The translations under genes and the position numbers were made by a program. From GCA-2732805 sp964516605 (GTDB taxonomy: Bacteria; Pseudomonadota; Gammaproteobacteria; Coxiellales; Coxiellaceae): a stretch of 5,622 nt of DNA. Numbering within the stretch: position 1 is the stretch's first letter; every line of letters starts with the position of its first letter. Shown here piece after piece: positions 5,385 to 5,622 of this stretch. The notes under the pieces were generated by a model that was given only the letters and a program-made list of their open reading frames with translations, was not told where the DNA came from and made no database searches. The stretch is taken from contig CAZFAA010000098.1 of assembly GCA_964516605.1 (NCBI GenBank), positions 1-5,622 of the forward strand, given 5' to 3'.

Positions 5385-5622
5385 GTGTCGCATGATCGCT
5401 CACAGCTGCGTCGTCATTTTCTAGAAGCTTGGCAGAAACGTGAGTATGCTGAGCTTTCTGCCTTAGAGCGGCAGTTATTAGATGTGATCATGCTGCACCC
5501 TGAATACCATGTGATACTTTCAGACCCTCACACACTTGATCGCGATTACGACTCAGCGCAGAACCCATTTTTGCATATGAGTTTGCATGTCGGTTTGTTG
5601 GAGCAACTGAGCACTGACCGGC
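5385..5622 (+). CDS. DUF1841 family protein, 3' end outside the window
   Basis: An open frame from GTG 5385 runs off the right edge after 79 complete codons. The sequence matches my memory of the DUF1841 family, small uncharacterised proteobacterial proteins of roughly 140 residues. It shows SQLRRHFLEAWQK (6-18), LHPEYHVIL (37-45), DRDYD (52-56) and NPFLHMSLHVGLLEQL (60-75) with its conserved Asn-Pro-Phe-Leu-His. It looks soluble, with no signal peptide or membrane segment. The start lies 14 nt after the porin stop, with only a weak CGGA as ribosome site, so it is probably cotranscribed and perhaps translationally coupled. GTG 5385 is chosen because it begins the conserved region. The function is unknown. 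Confidence 0.85.
   Translation, partial: MSHDRSQLRRHFLEAWQKREYAELSALERQLLDVIMLHPEYHVILSDPHTLDRDYDSAQNPFLHMSLHVGLLEQLSTDR

Noticed and set aside
1..5622. Mobile element, CRISPR array, tRNA/rRNA or defence system
   Set aside because: The window is filled by seven recognisable core-type genes with short gaps; no direct-repeat arrays, terminal repeats, transposase or cloverleaf sequence was found.

Overview
The window is a compact, almost fully coding chromosomal segment with mid-range to low GC (judged by eye). It most likely comes from a gammaproteobacterium of the order Legionellales (Legionella/Coxiella/Aquicella/Berkiella-like). The best evidence is an outer-membrane protein of the LbtU siderophore-porin family, first described in Legionella. 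It sits beside a Gram-negative set of housekeeping genes: iron superoxide dismutase, RNase T, E. coli-type dihydroorotase and a DUF1841 protein. No rRNA, tRNA, transposase, integrase, CRISPR array or phage gene was seen, so this looks like core genome and not an island.

Layout from left to right. (1) A minus-strand pair, sodB then dapB: the sodB stop codon abuts the dapB start codon. (2) A 160-bp divergent intergenic region (1259-1418) with overlapping candidate promoters for sodB and for a plus-strand 2-Cys peroxiredoxin. A perfect 7-7-7 inverted repeat lies across the sodB -10 element and just upstream of the peroxiredoxin promoter. (3) The peroxiredoxin gene, which converges on rnt across a short hairpin. 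(4) A minus-strand pair, pyrC then rnt, overlapping by 8 nt. (5) A 100-bp divergent intergenic region (3711-3810) in which the candidate -10 elements of pyrC and the porin lie on opposite strands of the same bases. (6) A plus-strand LbtU-family porin, followed 14 nt later by a DUF1841 gene that runs off the right edge.

The window joins two themes. One is oxidative defence: SodB turns superoxide into peroxide and the divergent peroxiredoxin removes peroxide. The other is ordinary metabolism: lysine/peptidoglycan precursor synthesis (DapB), pyrimidine synthesis (PyrC) and RNA 3'-end maturation (RNase T). The porin may add iron-siderophore uptake, which links loosely to the iron-dependent SOD. 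I do not see a wholly new multi-gene system. The points most worth a second look are the inverted repeat in the sodB/peroxiredoxin promoter region, the shared -10 region between pyrC and the porin, the compact Firmicutes-like DapB, and the modular N-terminus of the porin with its coupled DUF1841 partner.
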